Assembly: GCA_949126835.1 (NCBI GenBank)
Contig: OX421503.1
Span: forward strand, 1,416,501 to 1,480,500
DNA: 64,000 nt
DNA from: Anisus vortex
Taxonomy: Eukaryota > Mollusca > Gastropoda > Planorbidae
Reading direction: 5' to 3'
The notes under the pieces are model-generated. The model was not told the DNA's origin, made no database searches, and saw only the letters and a list, made by a program, of their open reading frames with translations. How positions within the stretch are numbered: position 1 is the stretch's first letter; every line of letters starts with the position of its first letter. The position numbers were made by a program, and so were the translations under genes. Positions 37,501 through 52,500 of the stretch are shown here, in pieces.

Positions 37501-40500
37501 TTTACTCTATTACAGTTCCTATGGACAATGCGGACACTATGCCTGAGCAGCCTGACCCATTTCTTCCTGTGATTGTTCCTGGAATACAACTGATGTTAGG
37601 ACAAGGGATGAAGCCTGGGATTTTACAATGGCCATGGCTTTTTTAAAGCTTTATTTCACTTTAGATTTGGTAACTAAAGTGTGTGAGTTTACTATTCCGC
37701 ATGAGAACATGTAAGCCCTACTCCAAAAACCTAAAGGTTGGTTTGACCCAACTGTGGAGAGTTTTATAGGTTTTGTGGTCTAATTATGTATGCAGATATT
37801 GTCCCTTCTCCAAATGTGTTTAGGTTCTGGTAAAAAAAAAGTAGACACAAGTGACCAATTAATAAGTAAATATAATTTTTACGGAAAAGCATTAAGCATT
37901 GGAATACCATACTTTTTCATTTATTAGATATAGCTAGTGTAAATTCTTATATTTTGCTTTAAACTTGAAGGGATAAAAATCCAGATTGGGTAGAATTAAA
38001 TAGACTCATTAACTTATTAAATTTGACCAATTGAGTTTACAGTACTGAAGAGATTTGGGAAATATTGGCATTTTTTATTCAATATCTATCTTTGCTAAAA
38101 CATCAGTTATATTTTAAGCATGCCATAGATCCAGAATTTATGGATAAACCGGGCAACTGTAGATTATATTATGACAGTGAAAATGTTGTGAGAAGGAAAA
38201 GTGTAAAATGTAAGGTGTGTTAAATATTTTTTTTTCCAGAAAGGTAGGCATTGTTTGTTTGTTTACAATAAATTGTTATAAATCAATACAATATCAATGA
38301 ATCTTTTTTTTAAAGAATAATTTATAACAGTAAATAAAATGTAATATTATTTTGTGTATTTACTAATATTCATAATTACAAAATATCTTTACATTTTTTT
38401 CTGGATATTTAAAACAATCCGGTAACAATGCCCCGCGCCCCGCGTAATTGCTAAAATGAAAAAAATTAACCGATATTAAAAGAAGAGCCATAAACAAATT
38501 ATTTCTGTACATATTTACTTCAAATTTGTTTTATCTTGTGTAAAATTGATTTTACTTTAAAAAAATCTACATTTTGTTTACTTATGGGAGCTTAATTTGT
38601 TTTAATTATATTTGTAAATGTTGAAACTTATTATTTTAACTATCTAAATATAATATTTTTACATAAATTTTCATTCATAAATTTTTTATTCTAAAACAAA
38701 TAGTTTTTTTTTGCCTTATAACATTTAAGTTAATTCATTTTGAAACAAAATGAGACCAAATACTTATATTTTATTATCCTTCAACTTAAAAAATCAAGTC
38801 TCAATTACCCCCCTCTCCTCTTAATCGCTTAAACGTACAAAATGTATTAATATTACAAAAAAATTCTTAAAAAATTTATTTCTGTATATATTTACTTCAA
38901 ATTTGCTTTGTCTTGTGTGAAAATGATTTTACTTTAATAAAATCTACTTTTTTTTTACTTATGTGTTCATACTTTTTTTTTCTTATATCTGTGAATGTTA
39001 AAAATTTTAATATTAGCTAAAAAAAAATAATATTTTTTCCTCAATTTTCATTCAAAATTTTTTTCTACTAAAATATATTAGATATTTTTCTTAATAACAT
39101 AAAGGTTCATTCATTTTCAAACAAAATGATACCAAATACTTATATATTTAGCCAAATACAACTTAAAAATTAAGTCACAAAGATAAAACATTGGTTACAA
39201 AGAAAAAAAGTGAAAAAAACTGCAGTTGTTTGAGAGTTAAACAAAAATCTAAATTGCCCAGTGTTGCTTATAGATTTACAATCTTTTTGTTTTTAAATAT
39301 TAAAATATTAATTGAAATAAAAAAATTGTAGAATAAAATTATAGACTAACTGGAGAATCAAACCCGGGTCACCTGCATGGCAGTCTGATACATTATCTAC
39401 TTAGATAGCAAAGACAGATGTCCCGTGAAATCGCAAAAGTATAAAATAAGACAATAAGGTCACATATCTTTAAATTAACTAATATGATTGGATGAACACA
39501 TAGACAGTCTTTTTTAGATATATATATATATATACAACGAGTCAAGTATGCCACTATGTCAACTTACTGGACTCTCATTTCTGAAGTGGCAGCTGTGAAC
39601 TCGTACATCTGGGCTCTGATCTCTGATATGTTCACAACAAAGAAGGATTTTTTATCTGTCAAATACATTAAAAAAACACAAATGGATCACAAACTAGATG
39701 ATAAAAGTTTGTACTTAGTTCTGTATATAACAGCTTTAAGCAGTGGCTGCAGTAACAAAAGATTATGGCTTTCCACGCATCGTTTCTTCTAGCAAAGTTA
39801 AGTGGAAAGACAATATGGCCTACGCCAACCGGCATGGCCCCTTAATAAGACTAATACTCAAGCTCAAATCCACCTGGCGGATGCTGCTTTATCTTATCTT
39901 ATACATAATTACAGACGCTCCATCGATAAGGAAGATTATTGCGTCCTACTCTCATCCGTGATCCTAATCTAGTCTTGTATCTTTATTAATGTTTTAAATG
40001 AAGTTAAGTTACTGATTTTCCTCGTTAGTAACCAGGTCATAAAAAACCTGGCTAGCAAAACAGTAAACTAAATATCTTTTGACACTGATGAATCAAATCT
40101 GACGAGAGAGGGGGGGGGGAGGAAAGGGGAGAACTCTGCTGACCTGTGGCTAAGCTTCTTGCTAACAGGTTCTGTAGCCTCAGAACTGGACTGTGGGTAT
40201 ACCTCTGGTCATCTCTTGCTGCCTGCACATTAGTGTTCTGACACTTGAGAATGTACCTATACAAACAAAAAAAAAATGGTTTATTTTTGTACAGTGTATT
40301 GACAAATCTTAAATATTATGCATGCCTATAGGGTCAAAGTGTAAAACATTTCCGGTCTCATTCATTTATTTTCTACCAGCGTTACTGATTGTATGAAAAG
40401 ATGTAGGGGATTCAATTTTATTTCATTTCCCTGTGAATATCAGACGCGAAGAATCAACTATTTATAATCCCAAACTGATTGCTTGATGCAAAAGCATTTT

Positions 40501-43500
40501 CCCTTTTTTTTTTTTTATGAATCTACGACTTGTGTTTTTTTCATAACCAAGGACACAACTCTTAAATAATTTATTTTATAAACAAAGCTAAATTTAACTT
40601 AATGTGACTAACACTAATTAATTATCGCCTACTCACTTTTGATGTTAAAAATGTATTCCTCATAACTAATATTGTAGCCTTTGTATATCTCTAAAAGACC
40701 AGAACTTGCCTTTGAGGTTGCAATCATTGTTAAACACCAGCAAAAGCATGTTTTTTGTTTATGAAAATAGTCACAGAAAGTTCATAATCTCTTCCATTTG
40801 AAAAGGTCACACCTCATTAAGACTTGTCAATACAACATGTAGTTGACAATATTATCATTAAGACTTGTCAATACAACATGTAGTTGACAATATTATTATG
40901 AAGAAAGCTTCTTTTGTATTTCAGTACCCACTTTTTTGTTAGTAAAAAGTAAAGTATTCTATAACATGTTGGCATATAGAGCGATTTGGGGGGGGGGGGG
41001 GGGGGGACATGGTGGCAGAGTGCCAGCGCATTTGTACACCAATGGTCCTGGGTTGGAATCCTGGTTAAAGACTACAATTTGTTCCCAGGCTTGTAGGCTG
41101 TCCCTGAGTCTACCCAGTTTGAACCCCCCCTAGGATTCTAACCCCAGGAAATTGTCCTCTTCAATTGTTAATTTCTTTATTGTAATACTTATGCAAACAA
41201 TGACAATAAAAGTGAATTGAATTGAAAATGCACATTTCAAAATACAAGTTTTTGGTTTTTATAGCTTTGTTGTGATGTATTGGAAGGGGTGGTTCTGAAA
41301 TTTTTGTGACATCATTTCAGGGGGGGGGGGGGGAGGGAGAAAGATTTGACTCTCGGAAGGTGTCTCACAGGCATGGTTCTTGCATTATTTCAGGACTCAA
41401 GAATGGTGAGACAAAAATCTCCATCGGGCCTGCTTGAATGGAACAATGTGCAGAGACAACCAATAGAAAGTAACTCACTTTTCATCTTGCTTCTGCAGCA
41501 AGACCAGCTTGTCATCAAACAACAAGACATGGAGGTCAACTGTGCGGTGAGATCGTAGCTTCCAGGTCAGTGGGCCGTCAAATATCAACTTGTGGGTGGT
41601 CAAGTCCAAATTCTGTCCAGAATGAAAAAAATGAAACAATTGATCCATGATGGGCAATGAAATATTTAATGTTCATGAAAATGTCATCTCTGTTTCATTT
41701 ATAATGAATGTCAACCATAACCACAAATTTGTAGAGTAATTTAAAAAATCAGAATTTTAAATCAAATAGGCCTAAAGTAAAAAAAGAAAAGTATCCCGTC
41801 GGACCAAATTGATCCATAGGGCTGGTCAAGCAGGGCTTACCAGTTCCAGTTTCTGTGGCATACTAGGGGATTGTGTGGCCAGCACAATGCCCAGCCGTCT
41901 TTACTTTACCCCAAATGTCAGGTACCCATCAGAGATGGATAGACTCAGGGACACTCTCCAGTCCCGGGAATCAATCCTAGCCTTCACCAGGATTTGAACT
42001 CCGGACCTTTGGTACGCCAGCCAACTGCGCTACCGCTCGGCTACCGTTCCCCCACTTTACATCAAAAAGAATGCAAATATTTCTGCAGTAGATGACTTAC
42101 ACAGTTACCAATCAACTAGAAAGGTCTAATGGCACCTCCAGTATCCACACAAATATAGTCTAAAGATGAAATAGTCATGCATGTATTTATAAGACTACTG
42201 TTGTTTTGTCTACTCTCAATATTGGCTAGCTGGGAGTGTAGCACTGACCTAAACAGCTTATGTTTTGATGAACGCTCTTACTCTTTGGAAAATGGAATCG
42301 TTGTGTGTTTGAGCAAAGAAAATTATGGTATTTAATTTAACACAAAATATGTAAAGTAGGTTTTTTAAATTCATTCAGCGTGCCAACAGCGGAAACGTCA
42401 TTTTGTTCTAGCACTAAATTATTTGTAGAATAAACTTGAATTGCCTTTTTGGGGGGTCTATTATGTGCCATTGAAAATCGCACTCTGGCACGCGTGCCGT
42501 AGGTTGCCAACACGTGTATTAAAAAATACAAGACTATACTTTGCAAAAAGTGTTATGCTCAAAAGATTTTTTTCTTTATTTCTTTGTTACTGCACTATTT
42601 TATATGTAACCATTGATTAATCAATTGATATTCTTAACCCTTAAAGTCCCGGGCGCGTATATAGCGGAACTGAAGGCAGCATAGATAGAAGTAGGTCGGT
42701 ACGGGAAGGGTTAAGTTCTACATTCAATCAATTATCTAAACGCTGACAAGTTGTAGAAACCTTGACATTATCCAAATATTGGAAAAAATATCCTTATCAT
42801 TTTTCCCACAAGGTTTCAAAACTATTCTCTTTAGAGTGGCATGCCGGCACTGAGGATAACTTTAAGTCTATAAATACAAGTAAAACTGCATACTAGTACT
42901 CTTTCTTCCCGGGTGGCAACCAGGTATGGAATGGGTTGCCTGAACAAACCATAAACGTATAATTTAAAACACTAATGAAAATGCAGACTAGACAGGTTAC
43001 GGATGCAGTTTGGATGCAATAATCTTATTTATAGAAGGAGAGTCTGTAATATAGAAGATAAAGTCTACTGCTATCATTAATACAATAAACTTAAATCTGA
43101 CCTTGACATCTGCCAAGTTGGGGTCACTGGAGGTGTCTATTGACCTCCTGTCCAGCTTCTTCTGAATGTCCTTCAACTTGTGGTAGTTCTCACACTCTTT
43201 CACCGCCATGTTTACGTAGCCAAGGATATGTTTACACCTCTCCAGGGCACGCTCCAGCCTTTTGTGTTCATCACTGCTAGCTGTCAGACAAACAAAAATA
43301 TACCATGGTTGAACAATACATCATGGTTGAACAATACATCATGGTTGAACAATACATCATGGTTGAACAATACATCATGGTTGAACAATACATCATGGTT
43401 GAACAATACATCATGGTTGAACAATACATCATGGTTGAACAATACATCATGGTTGAACAATACATCATGGTTGAACAATACATCATGGTTGAACAATACA

Positions 43501-46500
43501 TCATGGTTGAACAATACATCATGGTTGAACAATACATCATGGTTGAACAATGCATCATGGTTGAACAATGCATCATGGTTGAACAATACATCATGGTTGA
43601 ACAATACATCATGGTTGAACAATACATCATGGTTGAACAATACATCATGGTTGAACAATACATCATGGTTGAACAATACATCATGGTTGAACAATACATC
43701 ATGGTTGAACAATACATCATGGTTGAACAATGCATCATGGTTGAACAATACATCATGGTTGAACAATACATCATGGTTGAACAATACATCATGGTTGAAC
43801 AATGCATCATGGTTGAACAATGCATCATGGTTGAACAATACATCATGGTTGAACAATACATCATGGTTGAACAATACATCATGGTTGAACAATACATCAT
43901 GGTTGAACAGTACATCATGGTTGAACAATACATCATGGTTGAACAATACATCATGGTTGAACAATACATCATGGTTGAATAATACATCGTGATTGAACAA
44001 TACATCATGGTTGAACAATACATCACGGTTGAACAATACATCACGGTTGAACAATACATCATGGTTGAACAATACATCATGGTTGAATAATACATCGTGA
44101 TTGAACAATACATCATGTTTGAACAATGCATCACGGTTGAACAATACATCATGGTTGAACAATACATCATGGTTGAACAATACATCACGGTTGAACAATG
44201 CATCATGGTTGAACAATACATCATGGTTGAACAATACATCATGGTTGAATAATACATCGTGATTGAACAATACATCATGGTTGAACAATGCATCATGGTT
44301 GAACAATACATACGGCAGAACTCAAAACTATATTATAATAAAGGATAATTCTAACATTTATCATGGGTGTTTCTGGTTGGTGGCAACAATTTACTTCTAT
44401 CCCCATAAGCCTTAAATCTGGTGAAGTTGTAAACCATCGACCGCTAGAGTCAAAAGGAGGCTAACGCATGAAGGATGACTCTCAGAGTGCCTCCATGGCA
44501 ATACCTGGCCCTTGATACTGTGGGGGTGGCACCAAGGACACAATACCCGTCCAAAACAAGCCTAGGCAAAGATGGCTGCTAAAAGGTTGTGTGTTTACTT
44601 CAGACATGGACAGCCTTATTACTTGGTCTCTGCGTCTCATTTGGCAAGCATTCCTGACACTATAGGCGCCTACGCCAGGAGGGCACTCGAACGCTTACCA
44701 TTCCGCTCAGATGAAGGAGGGAGCAGCACCTAGATAATTTCTACACGGGTCCTATATGGGACAAGCTCGTCAAACAACCCCTTTTGTTTGCCAGGAGCAG
44801 AAAGCTAATCAAGATTGTTATTGGCAGCTAAACTTTAGGTGGCGCTTTTGGAGACTAGAACAAAATGGCAACATCCGGTAGTTGGTAGTTTCATTAAAAG
44901 AAGAAGAGTGAGAGTAAAAACAAAAAACTTCCATCCATGAGTAGTCTTCCCTTATGTGCATAAAATGAAACATCGCCCATTTATGTTACACACACCCCAA
45001 CACACACAAAGATGGTGGAATGAGAGCTATACAGTAGCATGTTTAAAAGCTTACATTGTGTGTACTTTAACAGATTGTCAATCAGCAATGGATACTTGGT
45101 CAACCTTTGCATCTGTGAAGGCACTAAATCTTTCAGCTGCAGGCGTCGACACAATGGATTGTTTTCAGCTTCCTGGACAGACAGATACAAAACAAGATAT
45201 CAAGGGCAGGTTTAAACATAATTCTCACATAACTCTATAAGAAGCCAATGAGTTTAGTTATTGAGACAGCATTGATAGTAGGCTTACACTGAGAAACTGT
45301 TGCAGCTTGGGTTCTTTCCTAGTTTGCTTCTTGAGAAAATCCAAAGCGAAGGCTTGATTCCTGCAGTACTCGGCACAGATTTTACGAAACCACTCGCCAG
45401 CTTGTCCGTCAAACTGAAAACACACAAGTAAACATTTTATCCCTTGACATCCTGTTGATCAATTTTTTTGTATTGGTGGTTTTGTAAAACTTAACCAAGA
45501 CCTATCTATCTATTCATTAATTTGTCTTTAAGAATTTTGTCAAACCTCCATTAGGAACTTAACGAAGACCTATCTCTCTATTCATTTGTCTTTAGGAATT
45601 TTGTCAAACATCAAACAAAATCTAAAGTTCAACATATGTCTGTACCAATAATGTGTTAAAGTTAAAGATGTAATAGACAGGAAGCTCACTCACCCTCTTT
45701 AACAATAAATCTCCAACATCTTTCACCACAGGATTGGTTTTTACTCTTTCTTTCATATCTGCATTGAGTGACGCTGTCGATGATATGTTTAAATACTGAA
45801 GTTGTGCATTTGTTATGATGTTGTCAAAGACATATTTAAATAAAAAGGTTAAGCATCAGAAATAACACAGTCTCGTTATCTTGGTGGATAACAAAACATC
45901 TGTGATGGAAATTGTACAGCCCTAAACCAGACGAACATTTCAGCTCTTTAGGCTGGACCTATTGATGGCAGTGTCAAAGTATATTCGTAGGACATGTCCT
46001 TTGTTATGACACAATAGTAAAGTAAAGTATCCCGTCAGACCAAATTGATCCATTAGGCCGGCGAAGCAGCGTTCACCAGTTTCTGTGGCCCCGGCATACT
46101 AGGGGATTGTGTGGCAAGCACAATGCCCAGCCGCCTTTCATTCACCCAAACTAAAGTCAGGTACCCGTCAGAGCTGGGTAGACTCAGGGACACCCTCCAG
46201 ACCCGAGAACAAATCCTAGCCCTGACCAGGATTTGAACCCAAGACCTTTGGTAGGCCAGCCGAATGTGCCCCCGGACACAATTGGTACACTCTTAATTTC
46301 AACCAAAGAGGGAACCTACGGGCTAGGTGACCTAACATGTCAGGACCAGTCGCAATGATAATTCGGACATGTAAACATGGGCTTCCCATTTCTGACCACA
46401 CTGGCTTATAGGGCTGGTGTAAAAGCGTTGACTAATTTATTCATTATTTTCTTAGGCTTTGTCACCCACGGAGATTGTGTGTCCAGCACGATGCCCAGGC

Positions 46501-49500
46501 ACTTTTACTTTTCCCCTCCAAAATATTGGGTAGAGCCCAGCTATCTCCCTAACTAAACTAAACCATTGAAAGCTAAGCCTAATAGCGGACAATGTTAGTT
46601 AAATAAAGTGAATGGGCAAGAGCTTACCATGGCATGTGATAAGTTCATCCATGCTAGGGAACAGAGCCCTGGCTAAATCTGTCATAGCTGTTTCATTGGT
46701 CAACATTGGACGGTTAAAGAGATGGTCTAAAATCTTCAGGTTTCTTAAATGTGTCCTTTCTGTGTAGAACAATTCTGCAGGAGGAAAAAAGATACAGAAA
46801 CATTATAGACTAAATCAAATAATGGAATTTGTCAATCGGAACATAGTATTATAGACTAAATCAAATAATGGAATTTGTCAATCGGAACATAGTATTATAG
46901 ACTAAATCAAATAATGGAATTTGTCAATTTGAACATAGTATTATAGACTAAATCAAATAATGGAATTTGTCAATCGGAACATAGTATTATAGACTAAATC
47001 AAATAATGGAATTTGTCAATCGGAACATAGTATTATAGACTAAATCAAATAATGGAATTTGTCAATCGGAAGATAGTATTATAGACTAAATCAAATAATG
47101 GAATTTGTCAATCGGAACATAGTATTATAGACTAAATCAAATAATGGAATTTGTCAATCGGAACATAGTATTATAGACTATATCAAATAATGGAATTTGT
47201 CAATCGGAAAATGGCATTTTCCTCAATCAAAACAAGTCATTTTACTTTAAACAAACCAAATATTTATCCCTAAAAGAACATGCCATTTATTCCACCTAGA
47301 CAGTGTCATTTGGTTCAATCAATACAGATCAATTAATTACAATACTGATTTATTCAATCAATGTGCAGATCTATAAAATGCACTACTGATTGTGTCAAAC
47401 AATGCACAGATCTATAAATCGCACTAGTGATGTTTCAATCAATGCACAGATCAATAAATTACAGTACTGATTATGTCGATCAATGCACAGATCTATAAAT
47501 TGCATTTGTGATGTTTCAATCAATACACAGATCATAAATCACAGTACTAATTAATCAATCAATGCATCTATAAACCAAACTAGTGATTGTATCAATCAAT
47601 GCACAGATCTATAAATCGTACTACTGATTGTTTCAATCAATGCACAGATCTATAGATCAAAATTACTACTGATTGATTCAATCAATGCCTGGTACAAACA
47701 ATTGATTCAATCAATGCCTAGTACAAACCATTGATGACTTCCTGTCGTTTCTTATCCTTGGGCTTCAGTTTGCGCCACAGCTCTTCCCCGATGACAGATT
47801 TCAGGGACGGCAGCTCTGTGTCAACGTCTAGGTCAGAATCCTGGATGGTATCGGTGTTGTTGCTAGGACTCTCAATACTTCTGTCAACAACAATGTTACA
47901 CGCTGATATACTTCAACGTTGCATACATTTTATTATATAAATGACTCTATAAAGCTAAAAAATCTGTCAGCAATAAAGCTATAAATCTAACATCAACTTT
48001 AGCTACAAGAACCATTTTTTTAATCAAACTTATGCAAAAAAATTAATTTAACAATTAGTTTTGTTTTGAATTATTTCAAATTTACTTATTCGTAAAAAAT
48101 ACATTTCCAGTAAACAAAATATTTTACAGGGTTTTAGGATTTCAAAATACATTTTTTTTTCAACATGGTCCTTACTCTAAGCTCATTTTAAAACTCACAA
48201 ACTGTTGGATAAATTTTACAACCAAAATTTCTCCTGTATATGTGTAATATCCTAATGTCTGGTAGTCCAGGATGTAAATTTCACAAACAAATTTTCTCCT
48301 GTATATGTGTAATATCCTAATGTCTGGTAGTCCAGGATGTAAATTTCACAAACAAATTTTCTCCTGTATATGTGTAATATCCTAATGTATGGTAGTCCAA
48401 ATATTAAACATGTTTGTGGATGTTAATTGTAAAAAAAAAGCAATGAAAATGTTAAGGATTCTTTAAATTAACAACATAATAATTTTTTTTTAAACATTTG
48501 AAAGAATTATTTTTAATATTTTTAGGTACAATCGCCAACTTTCCCAAACTTTCACAACCCATATTAACCCTGTTCAATTAGGTTGATGAGAATGATGTAT
48601 ATAACTTTAATCAGAGTCAGCCTCCCAGAAGGCTACTAGTGTTAGACAATTGTATATGAGAGATAACTGTGTGGAGTGTTTTTTTTCTACTGTCGAGACA
48701 ACAATTCACCTGTTGGAACTTGAGGCTGAAGAGCTCCCTGATTGGTGCAGTGCTTTGAACACTTCAGAGTTGATGTCCACATCACTGGAATAGGAAGTAA
48801 GATTTCATTAGACAACAAGAATTATACTGTGTTGTGATATCCAGATTTAGGACCGTCAGGAAATGTGGGAAGAGACACTTAAGAAAAGTACTCTTCAGAC
48901 CAAATTGATCCATAGGGCTAGTGATTTATTATGAAGCAGCGTTCACCAGTTTCTTTAAACCAAGGGGGCTGTGTAACCAGTACAATTCAAAGACATCTTT
49001 ACTTTGTCCCAACTAAAGTTAGGGACCCATCATACCAGGGAACAAATCCTAGCCTTCACCAAGATTCGAACCCAGGACCTTCGGTACGCCAGCCAAATGC
49101 ACTGCCACTCAGGCACCATGACCCATTAGATTAGCTAACAATAATTACACTATGTCAGAAGCGTTGTGATATAGGACAATCTGGAAAAAGTGGGGAGAGG
49201 GTGTCCCTGAAAAACTTTGGGCAGAGCAACAGTGAGGGTGGAGATGGGAGTTGAGACAATTTTGAGGGGGAGAACCTGGAGGAGATGAGAGTCTGATTAT
49301 GCTAACACTGACACTGCTGCTTCCATTTGGAGATTCATTGTGACAATTGACAGCGCAATGCAAATCAAGGCAAGGCTTAATCTGACTAGCTTTCACACAT
49401 ACACGCGATTAAAGTCTTAGAGCTTTAACTCTTTCCATACGTAAAATCAAGCCGAGCCATAACGTTATGGCACACAGTATGGCAAAACGTATAGAAAGAG

Positions 49501-52500
49501 TTAAATAATTTTCATAGTTTTATTCCTGAATCATAAGCTACTCAAAGGTTAAGTGAAACTCTCTACAAAAGCCCCACCGCCTAAGGTGCATAAAACCAAT
49601 GGCAACAACACAGAGTTCATAGTTATACACTAAAACTGTTTTGAAATTCTCTAAACTTTTTTCAAAACTTGTACACAAAATTCAGAAACCAATTTATACA
49701 GATATTTAATGTCTGGTAGCGTATATAAGTAGTCCAACTAAATTTTGTAGATATTTTTTAACAAAACAGAATAATTGTTCTAAGATTGTATGATAGGAAT
49801 TAGAATTCCTTAAGATAATTAAACAGTTTTTCACCTTTTTAAAAAAAAAATTTAAAAAATTATTTTTTATGCTACTTTGTCCTTTTTAGCAGTTTTCTAA
49901 ATTTTTCCCAACTTGAAAAATCAATTAAATTGTTTGTAATGGTAATGGTAATTTATATAGCGCTTCTATCCATGCTATTTTAGCATGCTGAGTGCGCTCT
50001 GGAAGACTATTAATCTGTGAGAGGTTTCACTGCTGCCGGTTAAGCGCATGTGATAACAACTCAACATTAACGTGAGCTAACCGCTAGGCCAGCCGGCTTC
50101 ACAAACTTTCCCAAACGGTAGGAAAACCTGGAAGAATAAAATGAAAATTACCTTTTTGTTCTCCTGCCATCTCCCTTTTGCTGTAATGTAAAGAATGGAG
50201 GAGGGGGAGGGGGGAGTAGTTTAGAACTCATTAAAAGTAGACATAAATTCAATGTTCTCACAGTTAAACAAATTACATTTAGAATATTTCTCTATATATC
50301 CTAAGAAATGTTAAGATAACAAACTACAACATCGTGTAGAAGGGAGTGAAGACTTACCTCTGACTTATTGTTCAGACTTCCTGACCTGCTGAGGTCTGTG
50401 CCACCTTTCCTGGAAAAACAAGAAAACAGTTCCAAATGATAATTAATAATATAAATGACCCTCCGCCACGAAATGAGTCGCAATGTGCCCTGGGGTCATT
50501 TTGAGTTATTTAGTTATCCTTATAGGGATTTGAATGCTGAATTCAATGATGGAAAACGTAAAAAATCTGAAAAAAGTCTCTTAATTATGTGTGTTTTACT
50601 GTAGCCCCTGTCTCAAACTTGATTTTGAGAAATTTAAAAATTTAATCTCTATTTTGCTTTTTCACATAAACTTTAAAAACTTTACTTTAAAAATATTCTT
50701 AAATGATTTATAATTATTTTTGGAATAATAACCCACGACAGAAATTTGCAGAAAGAAATAAATAATTAGAAATTAACAAAATCCGAAAATCCATATTTTA
50801 CACCGCTACGGCATATTTTTGGCTGTAGCTCAAAATATCTCAAGGCACAAAGTGACTCATTTTCTGGTGGTGGATCGTATAATTTTAATAATAATAATTC
50901 ATTTAACAGGGTTTGTACAGAAAAATTGCCTCAAAATTCCAGGAGTGTTCCAGAAGTTTTTCAGAAGTATATTTTTTGAAAACCGACACCTCGCTACACA
51001 GCTTTTTTTTTGTTTTACAACATTACGGGACTTTTATAGCCTACATCCAAAATTGGGTAAAAAAAAAAAAGATTTAGTAACAAAAAAATCCAAGAAGTGG
51101 CATCACTAGTGTCATCAACGTTTGAGCGCGGAAATAGAAAGCAGCAAAGCGAGTTAACTCCAATAGGGCTTTCAGGAAAAGTGAAAGTACAATCTAAGAG
51201 CACTGATTACGATTTTTTTTATTAATAATTAATTTCCCTCGAAAAATAAGGAGTTTTTAGTATTTTCCCAGGACTAAATGCAGTTTTTCCATGAGTTTTA
51301 AGGTCCTGGAACACAACTTTTTGTTTTTCAGGAGTTTCCAGGAGCTGTAAGAACCCTGTTTAAATAAAAGTCAAAGTGTAGTTGGTTGTACAATTCAAGT
51401 TCTACACAAACCTGGATGATGGAACTTAAGGCAGCTGAAACACTAAAATGTGAATAAATATTCCAACTGACTAGATGGGACTATACTCATGAATTCACTC
51501 ATATGAATCATTCTTTTCTCAGAAAGCTTCCTCAATCAGACAGGTTCATTTTATTGAACCTTTTGGCCCTGTCATCAAATCTAGGTAATTTCTTCTCAAT
51601 AGTAGATTGTACAGAATACGGTAATAAAGCAAAATCAACCATCATAGCTGCCCTTCACTTCAACATTAAGGCATTGAATTTATTTTTTTTTAAACTGCCT
51701 CGAGCATATACATTGATAATTACTAATCCTCTTATAAGAAAATTACTGCTGTTAGTAACTAATTACTATACTAATCAAAATGTAAGTATTACAGACTATA
51801 CTAATAGTTCATCTAAAGTAGAGTCCTTTTGCCTACCTGACCATGTGTTTACATGTGATAATGAACTGAACTACTAGAGAAAATAAATTACTTATTTTAC
51901 AAATATGGGATATGTTAAGTAACAATGTGTAACAGTTGGTAACAATGTGACTGTGATATGTGAACCCCCCAAAAAGGGGCCATTTTGCAAGCCACAAAAT
52001 TGGGCTTCAGGTGTGTGGCTTGTGAAAGTGAATGTGTCAAAGCTGTTTGCAATTTTTATGTTCAATTCCAAAATGGTGTCTGGAAACTTGACTTGTTGTC
52101 TAAGTCACCTCAGAAAGGGAGAGAATAACTCCAGCCACTGGTCATACACCAACTGGGAGTTAAAAACCTAATACCAATGTATCCTGCAATCATTATCCAA
52201 AAAAATCTAAACAACAAAAGCTCTACAACTAACCTTTCATTCTCCGGCTCCAGTTTGCTGCCCGGCACTAGGGCAGCCACGCCTCCAGGCCCGGGCCCCG
52301 TCGGGCTCAGCTCGTATCGTCTGACGATGGATCCCACAGAGTGTCCCTTGGGCAGGCCAGCTATAAGGGAAAGGATGTTTGCTAGAGGTCACAGGAGGGA
52401 AGATGTCATGTCAGGAGGGAAAATGTCATGTCAGGAGGTAAGTCCAAGGGGAGGTAAGTCCAAGGATAGATCCAGTTCCACAGAAGAGTTAGTCATCAGT

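Noticed and set aside
43180..44311. Long ORFs of 225-344 codons on both strands
   Set aside because: They are translations of an 18-bp tandem repeat in several frames; none has a start context or splice link, and the region is an intron of the RhoGEF.
45774..45797. Alternative upstream acceptor (cttcag) for RhoGEF exon 14
   Set aside because: It would shift the DH reading frame; the acceptor at 45774 keeps SLNADMKERV in frame.
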